NCBI GenBank assembly: GCA_002025865.1
Contig: MWOR01000150.1
Location: 1-43,654 of the forward strand
DNA: 43,654 bases
Direction of reading: 5' to 3'
Source: Prochlorococcus sp. HOT208_60m_813I02
GTDB taxonomy: Bacteria > Cyanobacteriota > Cyanobacteriia > PCC-6307 > Cyanobiaceae
Position 1 is the first letter of the stretch. Each line of letters begins with the position of its first letter. Shown in pieces: positions 23,950-34,079 of the stretch. The notes under the pieces were generated by a model. That model searched no databases, was not told the origin of the DNA, and saw only the letters and a list, made by a program, of their open reading frames with translations. Made by a program: the position numbers and the translations under genes.

Positions 23950-23973
23950 AATGTTTGTTTCAAAAATTATTAA

Positions 23974-25638
<1,665 letters not shown>

Positions 25639-25667
25639 CTAAACAATTATTTTTTAATCAATTTTTT

Positions 25668-25699
25668 AAAAGGGATCATTCAAAATGGTCCCTTTTTTT
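25668..25699 (+). terminator. Rho-independent terminator of groESL
   Basis: AAAAGGGATCATT-CAA-AATGGTCCCTTTT followed by further T residues: 12 of 13 pairs, with a three-base loop. The flanking A and T runs make it usable in both directions, so it may also terminate the convergent secG. Confidence 0.9.
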
Positions 25700-25708
25700 A
25701 TTCAACTT

Positions 25709-25936
25709 TTATGAAATCCAACCAGCGCTAAGAATAATTGCGAGAGACAAAAATATCAATAAAAAAGTCCAAGTTATTTTATTTAGAGAGGCTTCTGCAC
25801 TACTTGCGCTGTTAAACATAGAACTTCCACTAGCGGCTATTCCTCCCATTCCATCACCTTTGGGACTATGAAGTAAAACTAAGAGAATGAGAATAACTCC
25901 AGAAAACACCCAAATCCAACTAATAATTTGAATCAT
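25709..25936 (-). CDS. secG: Preprotein translocase subunit SecG
   Basis: SecG is the small accessory subunit of the SecYEG channel. The 75-residue protein has two membrane spans (IISWIWVFSGVILILLVLLH and ITWTFLLIFLSLAIILSAGW). They are separated by the conserved polar loop SPKGDGMGGIAASGSSMFNS. Length and loop are typical. It lies 22 bases after gpmI on the same strand. Confidence 0.94.
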   Translation of the reverse strand: MIQIISWIWVFSGVILILLVLLHSPKGDGMGGIAASGSSMFNSASSAEASLNKITWTFLLIFLSLAIILSAGWIS

Positions 25937-25958
25937 TGGTTAAAAAATTTTATTAACT

Positions 25959-27581
25959 TTAAACATGTTGAACTACTTTATTATAACCCTTTAATTCAAT
26001 TTCTTGAATAAGCGACTTTCCTGTCATTTCTATTGGTATTGGTAGATTTAATAATTGTAATAAAGTGGGAGCAATATCTGCTAAGCCCGCGTTTTCTCTT
26101 AAATTAATTTCATTTCCCATATTTGGTATTTTTCTTTTTTCACCTTCTACCAAAATTAATGGAACTTTATTTATTGTGTGTGCTGTCCATGGTTCTCCTT
26201 CAGATCCTTTCATTACCTCTGCGTTACCATGATCGGCTGTAATAACAATACTTCCGCCCATTTCTCCAGTAGCATTAACTATTTGACCTACACATTTATC
26301 TACTTTTTCTATAGCTTTAATTGTTGCATCCATGTTGCCTGTATGACCAACCATATCAGGATTGGCAAAATTGACTACAACAAAAGCATAATTCCCGCTT
26401 TTAATTGCTTTAGAGCAACTAATAGTTAATTCCTCCGCAGACATTTCGGGTTCCATATCGTAAGTTGCGACTCTTGGAGATGGAATCAAATGTCTCTCCT
26501 CTCCAGGTAAAGGAATTTCAATTCCTCCATTGAAAAAGTATGTTACGTGAGGATATTTTTCAGTTTCTGCGGTTCTATATTGTTTCAGTCCGTTTTCTGA
26601 CACTATTTGGCCTATAAAATTATTTAGTGATTCGGGAGGAAATGCAACTTTAACGGGAAAGTTCGGATCATATTGAGTAAAAGTAACAAAATCTAGATTT
26701 GGATAATTTTTTCTTTTAAAGTCTGAGAATTCATTCACAGAAAGGGATTTAACTATTTGTCTTGCTCTGTCAGGACGAAAGTTAAAGCAAATCAAACTAT
26801 CCCCATCTTTAAGATAGTTTTCAGACATTCGTATGGGCTCTATAAATTCATCGGTTATGTTTTTGTCATAACTTTTTTCTAAGTAATCCTTGGGAGAAAT
26901 ATTTGTTATTTGAATATCTGGATCAGTCAAATTAGAATATGCTTTTTTTGTTCTATCCCATAAAAGATTTCTATCCATAATCCAGTATCTTCCGCATATG
27001 GAAGCTATTTCGCCTACGTTATATTTTTTTATACATGCTTCTATTTGATTTAAATATTTCGAAGCACTTTTTGCAGGAGTGTCTCTACCATCAGTAATAA
27101 TATGGATTGCAACTTTTTTAAGTTTATTATCAGATGCCCATTTTATTAAACCTAATAAATGATCGATATGACTATGAACTCCTCCATCAGAACATAATCC
27201 CGTGATATGCAAAGTAGAATTATTTTTCTTTAATGAAGCAGCCATCTCTTTTAACTCATTGACCAATCCTAATTGATTATTTTTTACAATATTCGAAATC
27301 CTTACAAGTTCTTGTTGTATTATTCTTCCCGAACCAATAGTAAGGTGCCCCACCTCTGAATTGCCCATTTGACCATCTGGTAGGCCTACATCAGATCCAC
27401 TGGCACTTATAAGGGTGTGGGGGTAAGCATGCCATAATGAGTCCATGATTGGTGTACTGGCACTTTTTATAGCATTATCTGATTTTTCTTTTCGATATCC
27501 CCAACCATCTAGTATTGCAAGAACTACAGGGCTCTGAGGAACACTTAAATTTTTTATATTTTTGCTGCTAATCTTTGACAT
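25959..27581 (-). CDS. gpmI: 2,3-bisphosphoglycerate-independent phosphoglycerate mutase
   Basis: GpmI interconverts 3- and 2-phosphoglycerate using two Mn2+ ions. The 540-residue monomeric enzyme has the metal-binding [16 protein letters not shown] near residue 23, the phosphorylated serine Ser75 in [27 protein letters not shown] near residue 130, FRPDRARQI near residue 270, and the C-terminal metal site [17 protein letters not shown] with [11 protein letters not shown]. Full length, with no defects seen. Confidence 0.97.
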   Translation of the reverse strand: MSKISSKNIKNLSVPQSPVVLAILDGWGYRKEKSDNAIKSASTPIMDSLWHAYPHTLISASGSDVGLPDGQMGNSEVGHLTIGSGRIIQQELVRISNIVKNNQLGLVNELKEMAASLKKNNSTLHITGLCSDGGVHSHIDHLLGLIKWASDNKLKKVAIHIITDGRDTPAKSASKYLNQIEACIKKYNVGEIASICGRYWIMDRNLLWDRTKKAYSNLTDPDIQITNISPKDYLEKSYDKNITDEFIEPIRMSENYLKDGDSLICFNFRPDRARQIVKSLSVNEFSDFKRKNYPNLDFVTFTQYDPNFPVKVAFPPESLNNFIGQIVSENGLKQYRTAETEKYPHVTYFFNGGIEIPLPGEERHLIPSPRVATYDMEPEMSAEELTISCSKAIKSGNYAFVVVNFANPDMVGHTGNMDATIKAIEKVDKCVGQIVNATGEMGGSIVITADHGNAEVMKGSEGEPWTAHTINKVPLILVEGEKRKIPNMGNEINLRENAGLADIAPTLLQLLNLPIPIEMTGKSLIQEIELKGYNKVVQHV

Positions 27582-27718
27582 ATTTAGATCAAATTCATTG
27601 TTAACTGATCCAACCTTAAATTTAGCCTCAAACGTTACTCTTTAACAATTTATATTTAACATAGTTAGCTTTTGCTAATTTATGAAAATATTAGATTAAT
27701 TTTATTTCTTGATAAATC

Positions 27719-28255
27719 ATGTCCAAGAAGTCAAAAAAGATTGTAATACTTACTGAAGTTGAACTTAGAAAAACTATTTCTCGTTTAACTTGCGAAATTA
27801 TCGAAAAAGTAAAAAAACTGGATAACCTTCTATTGATTGGTATTCCGACAAGAGGAATTGCTCTGACCGAAGTGCTAGAAAAGGAATTATTCTCTAGAAC
27901 AGGTTTAAGAGTTAGAAAAGGAACAATTGATCCAACTTTTTATAGAGATGACCAAAATAGAGTTGGAACTCGCCTAATACAAGCTGCTGATATTCCAACT
28001 CCTATTGAGAAAAAAGAAATTCTTTTAATAGATGATGTAATTTACACAGGTAGAACAATAAGAGCTGCAATGGATGCTTTATATTCATGGGGCAGACCTC
28101 AAAGGGTTATGTTATTGGTAATGGTAGATAGAGGTCATAGAGAATTACCTATTCAGCCAGATTTTTGTGGTAAAGAAGTGCCAACTAGTAAAATTGAAAG
28201 TATTAGTTTACGTTTAAATAATGTTGATAATGAAGAAGGAGTTTTTCTTGAATAG
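27719..28255 (+). CDS. pyrR: PyrR: bifunctional pyr regulator / uracil phosphoribosyltransferase
   Basis: The 178-residue type I phosphoribosyltransferase has the PRPP loop LLIDDVIYTGRTIRAAMDA at about residues 102-120, plus LIGIPTRGIAL near residue 39 and the flexible loop DPTFYRDD near 71. In Gram-positive bacteria PyrR binds pyr mRNA leaders to control transcription. Whether the cyanobacterial protein does so, or mainly salvages uracil, is not shown by the sequence. No pyr gene is adjacent; it converges with the Hsp70-like gene. Confidence 0.92.
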   Translation: MSKKSKKIVILTEVELRKTISRLTCEIIEKVKKLDNLLLIGIPTRGIALTEVLEKELFSRTGLRVRKGTIDPTFYRDDQNRVGTRLIQAADIPTPIEKKEILLIDDVIYTGRTIRAAMDALYSWGRPQRVMLLVMVDRGHRELPIQPDFCGKEVPTSKIESISLRLNNVDNEEGVFLE

Positions 28256-28262
28256 CTATTTT

Positions 28263-29831
28263 TTAGAAGATATTTCCTAAATTATATTCTCCAAAAAATT
28301 CATCTTTAACATCAAAACACTTAACCAATAAATCAGCATTTTTCGTAATTTTAAAAAAAAGTTTTAAAGTATCTTCTCCAATATTAGAATTATTTTTTAA
28401 TACTATTTTGAGTGGTTTTTTGTCCCATTTTATAATTTCTTCTTCATTTTGAATCTCTGATAACTTTGGTAATCCATTTTCAAAAATAACATCATATGCT
28501 CTTTCTTTTTGTGTCTCTCCAATTATTATTTCGAATATTTTCTGATTGTTTTTACTGGCTTGAAGGATCAGTTTAAAGGGTGTCTCTGTTGGCCATGTTT
28601 GACCTTTGCAAAAAATAGGATGCCAAAAGTGTTTTTGCTCTCTTTTATTAAATAATCTTATAGATAATCCTTTGTTTAATATGTCTTTAATTTTTACTCC
28701 CGGGGTCATCGCTAAAGCTCCTAAAGCTATTGATTCAATAGGGGGTGGTGACTTTATTTGAATTTTTGGAATTTTTTTTGTTATCCATTCTTTAATCAAT
28801 GGTATTTGAGTTCCTCCACCAACCAAAACTATTGCATTTAAGTCTTCAATTGTGCAAAATTTACCTCTTGCTTGATTTAATAAATCTTTTAGTAAAGAGT
28901 TAAGGTGATTAAGAAAATTATTTTCAATGAGTATTTTCTCAAATATTTCTTTACTTAGATAAAATTCACTATCGTTATTTTTTTCAGTAAATAATTTTAT
29001 TGGATATTTATTTTCATATTTTATTGCAGATGAGCTTAGTTTACATTTTATTTTTTCTGCCTTAGAAAGATTTTTAATATAATTATTACCTGGAATAAAA
29101 TAATCAACTATCCATTGATCAATATCTTTCCCACCAATTTTTGAACCTGTTTTTCCAATTATTTCAGCACACCTTATTTTTTGTTTAGAAATTGAGCTTA
29201 CATCATTACCTCTAAATTTTAATAGTTCAGCTATTGGACCAGATTTTCCTTCTCCCCCCTCTATTTTGACTATATTCATATCGACTGTACTTCCTCCAAT
29301 ATCTAATGTCATAATTTTTGAGCCAAATGGTACATTTATTCCTAAACTTGCCGCAGTTGGCTCATCAACAAGGGCTATTTCATCTACAGATATTTCTTCG
29401 CAAAGGTTAACTAACCATTCTCTGTATCCCTTATAAGTATCTATGGGAGCAGTTAAAACAAGTCTTTTGATCTCATACTTGTGCGGAATATTTGCCCACA
29501 AAATTTGAAAAAATTTTTCGCCACATTCATTAGGGTTTAAAATATTTTTTTGGTTAATTTTTTCAATAGAATTTCCTATTAATCTTTTAAAGTTCGAATG
29601 AAAAAATAAATCAGAATTTAAGTTATCCCTCATATTTAGAGCACTAATGCCAATTTTTGTAATCTTTGAAGGTTCCTCAAACCAAACTGCTGAAGGAATA
29701 ACTCCTGGAGATGATGTAATATTCGGTATTTCAACTAAAACAGAATTTATTTCTTTTTGATCTTGAAAAGCAACAACAGTATTAGTGTTCCCTAAATCGA
29801 TAGCAAGTGTTCCAGATAAACTTTCTTCCAT
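28263..29831 (-). CDS. Hsp70 (DnaK-like) family protein, short form
   Basis: The 522-residue protein has an actin-type ATPase domain: phosphate-1 loop LAIDLGNTNTVVAFQD near residue 9, FKRLIGN near 83, LVDEPTAASLGI near 158, phosphate-2 loop MTLDIGGSTVDMNIVK near 174 and adenosine motif IVLVGGGTQIPLIKEW near 333. A beta-rich region after about residue 395 resembles the substrate-binding sandwich. The helical lid of standard DnaK (about 640 residues) is missing. It is probably a specialised chaperone-like ATPase rather than the main DnaK. It converges on pyrR and is divergent from rpoZ. Confidence 0.85.
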   Translation of the reverse strand: MEESLSGTLAIDLGNTNTVVAFQDQKEINSVLVEIPNITSSPGVIPSAVWFEEPSKITKIGISALNMRDNLNSDLFFHSNFKRLIGNSIEKINQKNILNPNECGEKFFQILWANIPHKYEIKRLVLTAPIDTYKGYREWLVNLCEEISVDEIALVDEPTAASLGINVPFGSKIMTLDIGGSTVDMNIVKIEGGEGKSGPIAELLKFRGNDVSSISKQKIRCAEIIGKTGSKIGGKDIDQWIVDYFIPGNNYIKNLSKAEKIKCKLSSSAIKYENKYPIKLFTEKNNDSEFYLSKEIFEKILIENNFLNHLNSLLKDLLNQARGKFCTIEDLNAIVLVGGGTQIPLIKEWITKKIPKIQIKSPPPIESIALGALAMTPGVKIKDILNKGLSIRLFNKREQKHFWHPIFCKGQTWPTETPFKLILQASKNNQKIFEIIIGETQKERAYDVIFENGLPKLSEIQNEEEIIKWDKKPLKIVLKNNSNIGEDTLKLFFKITKNADLLVKCFDVKDEFFGEYNLGNIF

Positions 29832-29928
29832 ATGAAATTAATTAAAACAATTAAGTTCTTTTTGTAATTTATGTTTTGAAATGGTCGAATAAATTGTAAA
29901 ATACATTTTATAGTAAAAAATTTTTTTT

Positions 29929-30165
29929 ATGAATATATCTAACAATGCAGGAATTGATTCTAATGATCTTGCAAAGAGAGGTGAGAGCTTGATAAGAAAA
30001 TCAACTAATAGATATTTAACTACAGTGAAAATTGCTTTCAGAGCTAAGCAAAGACGTTTTGATGATTTTGATGGTTTATTAGAAGAATCAACTATTAAAC
30101 CGGTTCAAAGGTCAATTATTGAACTAAGTGATGAGCAAGATCAACCAGATTTACTTCCAGGCTAA
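29929..30165 (+). CDS. rpoZ: RNA polymerase omega subunit
   Basis: Omega helps assemble RNA polymerase by binding the beta' subunit. The 78-residue protein has the cyanobacterial form, with [20 protein letters not shown] near residue 13 and [19 protein letters not shown] following. The [12 protein letters not shown] tail is typical. The gene is divergent from the Hsp70-like gene and only 2 bases ahead of the DUF1818 gene. Confidence 0.93.
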   Translation: MNISNNAGIDSNDLAKRGESLIRKSTNRYLTTVKIAFRAKQRRFDDFDGLLEESTIKPVQRSIIELSDEQDQPDLLPG

Positions 30166-30167
30166 TT

Positions 30168-30539
30168 TTGGTAAAAGACCAAAAAAGATGGAGATTACTT
30201 AAAGATTTAAAAAAAGGCAAATTTTGCTTTTTGATTGGTGTTGATAATTGGTCAATCGAGTTACAAAAAAGTGAATTCAATTCACTGTACTTTCTACTCT
30301 TAAGCATTAATGAACAACTATTATTTATCAAAGATGAACTAATGGATGAAGAATCTATTACTTTAGAATTAGAACAATTACCTTGGTATATTCACTTAGA
30401 GGGAAAAAAAAATGAATGGAGTTTAAGGTTTGTTTTTGAAAGCCAAGACCAAACTAGATCCTTTGAAATGTATTGGCCGATACCAATTGCACAAAATTTA
30501 TTTTATGAAATAAAAAACATGTGGGAATCAATGGATTAA
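30168..30539 (+). CDS. DUF1818 family protein
   Basis: The 123-residue soluble protein contains WRLLKDLKKGKFCFLIGVDN, WSIELQKSEFNSLYFLLLSI and the end PIPIAQNLFYEIKNMWESMD. This layout matches DUF1818, a cyanobacterial and plastid family of unknown function. The start is a TTG two bases after the rpoZ stop codon; no nearby ATG or GTG gives the full domain. Such close spacing suggests translational coupling with rpoZ. Confidence 0.85.
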   Translation: MVKDQKRWRLLKDLKKGKFCFLIGVDNWSIELQKSEFNSLYFLLLSINEQLLFIKDELMDEESITLELEQLPWYIHLEGKKNEWSLRFVFESQDQTRSFEMYWPIPIAQNLFYEIKNMWESMD

Positions 30540-30851
30540 AAGATAAATAAAATTGGAAATTTTAGAAAAAATTTCCCCTTCCCAAAAAAAATTTTTCACA
30601 ACTTTTCCACAGTATTTTAAAAAAAAATATCTGATGATCTAAAGCATGTGGAAAACTTCTGATTTTATATAAATCTTTATATTTAAGTAAGATTTTATTT
30701 TACAAAATTAATATCCATGACTCGCCTTTTCACAACAGAATTCTCATTATTCTATAACCTGAGATTGTCTCTCAATAATGATTGTTGACGATTTAGTTAT
30801 TTTGGAGAACACTACATTTTGTAGATTTAAATTTCAACAAGTTTTTCCAAT
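30540..30851. promoter_or_regulatory. 312-base gap with two inverted DnaA-box-like sites
   Basis: No convincing gene. The cyanobacterial DnaA-box sequence TTTTCCACA is present exactly at 30603-30611 and, on the other strand, at 30647-30655 (TGTGGAAAA). Two near matches (TTTTCACAA) lie at about 30593 and 30728. The surrounding DNA is extremely AT-rich. This could be a DnaA-regulated promoter or a minor DnaA-binding cluster; there is no dnaA or dnaN nearby to suggest an origin. Confidence 0.4.
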
Positions 30852-31103
30852 ATGCAAGAGTTAAATTACGACGAAAATTCAAAAGTGTTAAATCATAAAG
30901 ATGAAGTAATAAGTTTCAAATGTGAACTTCAAGAAAATCTTCAAAATGCTATGAAAGAATTCGTTGAGGAGCATCCCAACTGGGATCAATACAGGATACT
31001 ACAAGCCGCTATTGCAGGTTTTTTGATGCAAAAAGGGTTTCAAAATAGGGATTTAACGAGACTCTATATTGGAAATATGTTTTCAATGAATTTTAAGGAT
31101 TAA
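30852..31103 (+). CDS. DUF2811 family protein
   Basis: The 83-residue soluble protein has the DUF2811 core EVISFKCELQENLQNAMKEF, FVEEHPNWDQYRILQAAIAG and FLMQKGFQNRDLTRLYIGNM. The family is widespread in cyanobacteria and has no known role. The N-terminal 17 residues are variable. The gene converges on the EVE-domain gene, with 7 bases between. Confidence 0.85.
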   Translation: MQELNYDENSKVLNHKDEVISFKCELQENLQNAMKEFVEEHPNWDQYRILQAAIAGFLMQKGFQNRDLTRLYIGNMFSMNFKD

Positions 31104-31110
31104 AAATTTT

Positions 31111-31569
31111 TTATATTTTTTCTAGTAGTATTTTTGCAATATCATTTCTGACAGGTAATATGGATAACCTATTTCCTTTTTTTACGACTAATAACTCATC
31201 TTCATTAAATAAATTCTTTAATTCAGGTAAACTTAAAATCTTATCTGATTTAAATTTATATTCTACTTTTACACAATCCCACCTCGGATTATCAGGTTTC
31301 GATTTTGGATCAAAATATTTTGAATCTTGATCAAATTGAGTAGGATCTACAATATTTAGATCTATTACCTCCATAAGTCCCACAATACCTGGGGGTTTAC
31401 AATTCGAATGATAGAAAAAAATTTTATCTCCTTTATTCATTTTTCTCATAAAATTTCGAGCCTGATAATTTCTTATTCCGTCCCATAAAGTTACACCGTC
31501 ATTTTTTAAAGTATCTATGCTGTAAGCATCAGGCTCACTTTTCATTAGCCAGTAATTAACGTCAGTCAT
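31111..31569 (-). CDS. EVE domain protein (thymocyte nuclear protein 1-like)
   Basis: The 152-residue protein is a single EVE domain (PUA/ASCH-like fold). It has YWLMKSEPDAYSIDTLK at the start, WDGIRNYQARNFMRKMNKGD near residue 29, FFYHSNCKPPGIVGLMEV, and DNPRWDCVKVEYKFK near residue 92. EVE domains bind modified cytosine or other modified bases in DNA or RNA. The partner here is unknown. Its 5' end and upstream region are duplicated at 35416-35489. Confidence 0.92.
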   Translation of the reverse strand: MTDVNYWLMKSEPDAYSIDTLKNDGVTLWDGIRNYQARNFMRKMNKGDKIFFYHSNCKPPGIVGLMEVIDLNIVDPTQFDQDSKYFDPKSKPDNPRWDCVKVEYKFKSDKILSLPELKNLFNEDELLVVKKGNRLSILPVRNDIAKILLEKI

Positions 31570-31614
31570 ATTAAGGGATTAAGAGAATATTGCAAATCGT
31601 GAATGAATCGTGAA
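31541..31614. repeat. EVE 5'-region direct repeat, copy 1 (functional side)
   Basis: This 74-base stretch contains the first codons of the EVE gene and its upstream DNA. It matches 35416-35489 in the same orientation at 56 of 74 positions without gaps; the first 30 positions differ by one base. Upstream of the start it contains GTGAA at 31599-31603 and 31610-31614, an 11-base-spaced pair typical of response-regulator sites. The paralogous copy keeps the same spacing. Confidence 0.75.
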
Positions 31615-31675
31615 TGAAATATAAGATTTGCCTTTATAAAATCATTATCCATTAAAGCTTCTATTTAGGAAAGTG

Positions 31676-31741
31676 ATGGGTGGCATGGGGGTGCATAGGA
31701 CCGTGCAGCATCGTATATATGATCTGATACATTTCTGTTAA
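31676..31741 (+). CDS. Candidate 21-residue peptide in a locally GC-rich stretch
   Basis: A short frame (MGGMGVHRTVQHRIYDLIHF then Cys) with AGGA five bases before the ATG. The stretch 31676-31715 is clearly richer in G and C than its surroundings, so it is under some constraint. It may be a peptide or part of a small RNA; the sequence does not decide. Confidence 0.25.
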   Translation: MGGMGVHRTVQHRIYDLIHFC

Positions 31742-31745
31742 AAGT

Positions 31746-31895
31746 TTACGGGTACAACCTTTCAATAGCTTCTTTTTGTTCTTGCTTTTTTATGTCTTCA
31801 GCATCTAAAACAGGGCACGAGTTTTGATTTAGTGATAAGAGGAAAGTGCTTTTTTTGAATAGTTTGAAAAGTGGTATAAGTAATAAGTTTTTCAT
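31746..31895 (-). CDS. 49-residue protein coupled to the gene upstream
   Basis: The frame starts MKNLLLIPLFKLFKKSTFLL, a hydrophobic and basic N-terminus. A hydrophilic, charged end follows (LDAEDIKKQEQKEAIERLYP). Its ATG overlaps the TGA stop of the 62-residue gene at 31892-32080 as ATGA, the standard coupling arrangement. The N-terminus could be a short membrane anchor. Unknown function. Confidence 0.55.
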   Translation of the reverse strand: MKNLLLIPLFKLFKKSTFLLSLNQNSCPVLDAEDIKKQEQKEAIERLYP

Positions 31896-32080
31896 TTATT
31901 CTCAAGTTTCATATCAGAGAAGTCGCTTGCTATTGCATGAAGCATCCCTCCTACAAATGATCTAGGGCAACCAAGTTTGTTAACTAAAACTTCTGATTGT
32001 TTTTTGATATCTTCCCATGTAGGTCTGATATCCTCATTTATTTGTTTAAGGCTAGGTTTAAATTCTTCTGAATCATTCAT
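31892..32080 (-). CDS. Small conserved soluble protein (62 aa)
   Basis: The protein starts MNDSEEFKPSLKQINEDIRP and contains KLGCPRSFVGGMLHAIASDF near its end. The frame is open 30 bases further upstream to a TTG, but the ATG at 32078-32080 is preferred. It is probably soluble and helical. It overlaps the following 49-residue gene by 4 bases. No family recognised. Confidence 0.65.
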   Translation of the reverse strand: MNDSEEFKPSLKQINEDIRPTWEDIKKQSEVLVNKLGCPRSFVGGMLHAIASDFSDMKLENK

Positions 32081-32158
32081 ATTAAAAGGTATTAACTTAT
32101 TAAAATTCAAATGATAGTAAAGAAAATCTCATTCATTTAGATAAATATTCAATAAAAA

Positions 32159-32314
32159 TTACAAAATAAATTCTTTAGAAATTATTCTAAGCTGATTTAA
32201 ATTCAGATTATTTAAATAATTATTTGCAATCAATTTTTCCTCATTAATTTTGAGATCTTTAATCTCAGAAATAATGCTATTAGATATTAAATCAATTAAA
32301 TGTTCTTTATCCAT
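32159..32314 (-). CDS. Small amphipathic protein (51 aa)
   Basis: The frame starts MDKEHLIDLISNSIISEIKD and continues as a helix with regular hydrophobic spacing (LKINEEKLIANNYLNNLNLN) to KEFIL. There is no membrane span. It fills most of the gap between two genes of the same strand and ends 78 bases before the next one. Ribosome-binding site weak. Unknown function. Confidence 0.55.
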   Translation of the reverse strand: MDKEHLIDLISNSIISEIKDLKINEEKLIANNYLNNLNLNQLRIISKEFIL

Positions 32315-32515
32315 GACTTATATATAAACCCAAAACAAACATTAATTATTTAAAGTCTTGAACTCAACATATAAGTAAAAATACTCAGATAAATATAAAA
32401 CTCATAGGTTTGCTAAATCACTTTAGATGATTGGTATAGGGTGCACGCGAATTATCAGCTACTCACACTTGAGCTTTTTATGTAACATAATAAGTTTACA
32501 TAAAGTAACAATTAA

Positions 32516-32710
32516 ATGAAAAGACTTTTTCCTTATATAGCTTTTGCATGTTTAACTGGTTTTACAGCTACGACCGGTTTACCAGTTATAGCAGGCGGTT
32601 GTAGTAGCCACATGAACAAAAAAGCTGAAATCAAATGTGCTGAAGATGATACTGAATGTCAAATTGAAAAAGCTGAAAAGTTTGATTTAAGAGATTCTCT
32701 CAAGTCATAA
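32516..32710 (+). CDS. Small secreted cysteine-containing protein (64 aa)
   Basis: The 64-residue protein has a signal peptide: MKRLFPYIAFACLTGFTATT, then GLPVIAGG with a possible cleavage after VIAGG or nearby. The mature part of about 38 residues (CSSHMNKKAEIKCAEDDTEC) is charged and has three cysteines, suggesting disulfides outside the cytoplasm. An alternative is a lipoprotein with lipobox-like VIAGGC. The upstream DNA has a TATGTAA/TTTACATA inverted repeat (about 32479-32502). Unknown role. Confidence 0.7.
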   Translation: MKRLFPYIAFACLTGFTATTGLPVIAGGCSSHMNKKAEIKCAEDDTECQIEKAEKFDLRDSLKS

Positions 32711-32714
32711 AATT

Positions 32715-32819
32715 ATGACTCAAATCAGTTTTTTTATGAACTCTGCCCCAAGAGATTTAATCGAGTTCGTATTTTTTGCTGCTGTTGGTTTTACTGCAGG
32801 ATTATTGGGATTAATTTAG
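32715..32819 (+). CDS. 34-residue single-span membrane peptide
   Basis: The frame starts MTQISFFMNSAPRDLIEF and ends FFAAVGFTAGLLGLI, one glycine-rich membrane span at the C-terminus. It begins 4 bases after the stop codon of the secreted protein gene on the same strand. The two could form an operon. Such glycine-containing single-span peptides often bind larger membrane complexes, but no partner is visible. Confidence 0.55.
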   Translation: MTQISFFMNSAPRDLIEFVFFAAVGFTAGLLGLI

Positions 32820-32937
32820 TTATAGAAAATTGACCCATTCTTTTTTTCTCCTAACCTTTTCAAGTCTTTCTTTCTTTTATGTGATGGCTTGCTTATGGAG
32901 AGATTTAATTAATCAAAAGTAAAAAATATTTTTTAAA

Positions 32938-33081
32938 TTACCTTTTATAGATAAATCTTTGTATGTCTTCGAATAGATTAGATTTTGATTTGAAAAATCC
33001 ATTACTTTTTAAATAAGATTTTCCTTTTTCTATATTTTCAATTCTTTTTTCATAAGAATTTTCATCTAATTTTTTTTGCAT
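32938..33081 (-). CDS. Small basic protein (47 aa)
   Basis: The frame starts MQKKLDENSYEKRIENIEKG and ends LFEDIQRFIYKR. It is highly charged and helical, with no membrane segment. The length and amino-acid pattern fit other picocyanobacterial small proteins, and the reading frame is complete. No family recognised. Confidence 0.5.
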   Translation of the reverse strand: MQKKLDENSYEKRIENIEKGKSYLKSNGFFKSKSNLFEDIQRFIYKR

Positions 33082-33215
33082 AAAAAAATAGTCGGACTTT
33101 TATTCTGAATACTGCTCACAAAAAAGCGGTTACCTTAAATACAAAATTTAAATTCTTTTTTGAATTGCTTTTCATTCAAACTAAAAATCAAATAAAAAGT
33201 TTCTTTCTTAAATTA

Positions 33216-33353
33216 TTAAGACTCTTTTGATATCTTGTTCTTCATGTCCTCAATATTATTAATTAATTTGTCTAACCATTCTGTATTATCTTCTGGTTTT
33301 AAATATTTAATTTTTGGTTGATTAATTTCAAGAGTCTCAAAATCTCCACTCAT
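33216..33353 (-). CDS. Small helical protein (45 aa), paralogue of 38180-38296
   Basis: The frame starts MSGDFETLEINQPKIKYLKP and ends with NTEWLDKLINNIEDMKNKIS. That last block is nearly the same as NTEWLDQLINKIENMKNKIS encoded at 38180-38296 on the other strand. A strong ribosome-binding site (AAAGGAG) lies 6 bases before the ATG. The shared C-terminal helix with differing N-termini suggests a small family of helical interaction peptides. Unknown function. Confidence 0.7.
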   Translation of the reverse strand: MSGDFETLEINQPKIKYLKPEDNTEWLDKLINNIEDMKNKISKES

Positions 33354-33581
33354 AAATTCTCCTTTGTATATTCGTTTAACTACTTCTTTGTTCTAATTGA
33401 TTTGAACAAAATAATGCGTATCTAATGTGTGCGGTTTGATGAACATATTGGTACGGAAAGAGGTATCTTTTTTTTAGCCATTTAAATCTATTGCTGACTT
33501 AGATTAAAAACATGGTTGTCATGAGTCGGTTGCGTTGCTCCAACTGAAATCAACCATAAATTTTAAATTGCATCTAATAAA
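33354..33581. other. 228-base gap, nothing recognised
   Basis: The divergent region between the 45-residue gene and the 60-residue gene. It holds a G-rich stretch near 33425-33475 and ATGAGTCGG with no long frame. No hairpin with a T run was found. Confidence 0.3.
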
Positions 33582-33764
33582 ATGACTTACTACAGTTGCT
33601 TTGATCAAAAAGGAAACATAATTGCTCGCTGTCAGACTAAAGAAGATATAAATGTTCTTAAGAAAATGGGCAGACCAATAATGGAAATAAAAGAAATGAA
33701 AAAAGAGGAATCAGTTGTTTGTTCTTTAACTGGTAGTCCATCCGATTACAACGAAGATTATTAA
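33582..33764 (+). CDS. Small conserved protein (60 aa)
   Basis: The protein starts MTYYSCFDQKGNIIARCQTK and ends VVCSLTGSPSDYNEDY. A beta hairpin followed by a helix is likely (GNIIARCQTKEDINVLKKMG). It has three cysteines and no membrane span. The frame is complete, 4 bases before the next small gene. Its layout is typical of picocyanobacterial small soluble proteins; no named family. Confidence 0.65.
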   Translation: MTYYSCFDQKGNIIARCQTKEDINVLKKMGRPIMEIKEMKKEESVVCSLTGSPSDYNEDY

Positions 33765-33768
33765 GAGT

Positions 33769-33900
33769 ATGACTCAAAGAACACTTCAATTAAATCAACA
33801 TGGAAGATCAGTAGTTCTTTTGTTGGTTGCATTGAATAGCATTTGTACTTTCTTTTCTACTTTTGAAAAAGCATTAACTGATCGTGAAAGAGTGAGATAA
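33769..33900 (+). CDS. 43-residue protein with hydrophobic centre
   Basis: The frame starts MTQRTLQLNQHGRSVVLLLV and ends ALTDRERVR. The centre (SVVLLLVALNSICTFFSTF) can span a membrane. It begins 4 bases after the 60-residue gene and ends 51 bases before a strong terminator, so the two probably form one transcript. Confidence 0.6.
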   Translation: MTQRTLQLNQHGRSVVLLLVALNSICTFFSTFEKALTDRERVR

Positions 33901-33951
33901 AAATATTTAGTTATTTGTGGATTAACAGTAAATCAATAAAATTTAAGACAT

Positions 33952-33981
33952 AAAAAAAGACCCTATTACAGGTCTTTTTTT
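33952..33981 (+). terminator. Rho-independent terminator
   Basis: AAAAAAAGACC-CTATTACA-GGTCTTTTTTT: an 11-base perfect inverted repeat with an eight-base loop and a T run. It ends the two-gene unit 33582-33900 and is symmetrical enough to work in both directions. Confidence 0.9.
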
Positions 33982-34079
33982 AATGGTGACGACAGAAAGG
34001 AGATCTATTTAATAATCAGATTAAGAATTTTCTTAAAAATTAGTTTTGAAAGTAAAAGTAATTACTCACTTCTTCATGC

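Noticed and set aside
30603-30655. A replication origin at the DnaA-box pair
   Set aside because: Only two exact boxes, and neither dnaA nor dnaN is nearby; too weak for an origin claim.
30717-30788. A 23-codon plus-strand frame before the DUF2811 gene
   Set aside because: No ribosome-binding site, no membrane or charged pattern, and it ends in the likely leader of the next gene.
31590-31620. Tandem repeat (ATCGTGAATGA twice) as a CRISPR-like array
   Set aside because: Only two units, without spacers of constant length; better explained as a paired regulator site.
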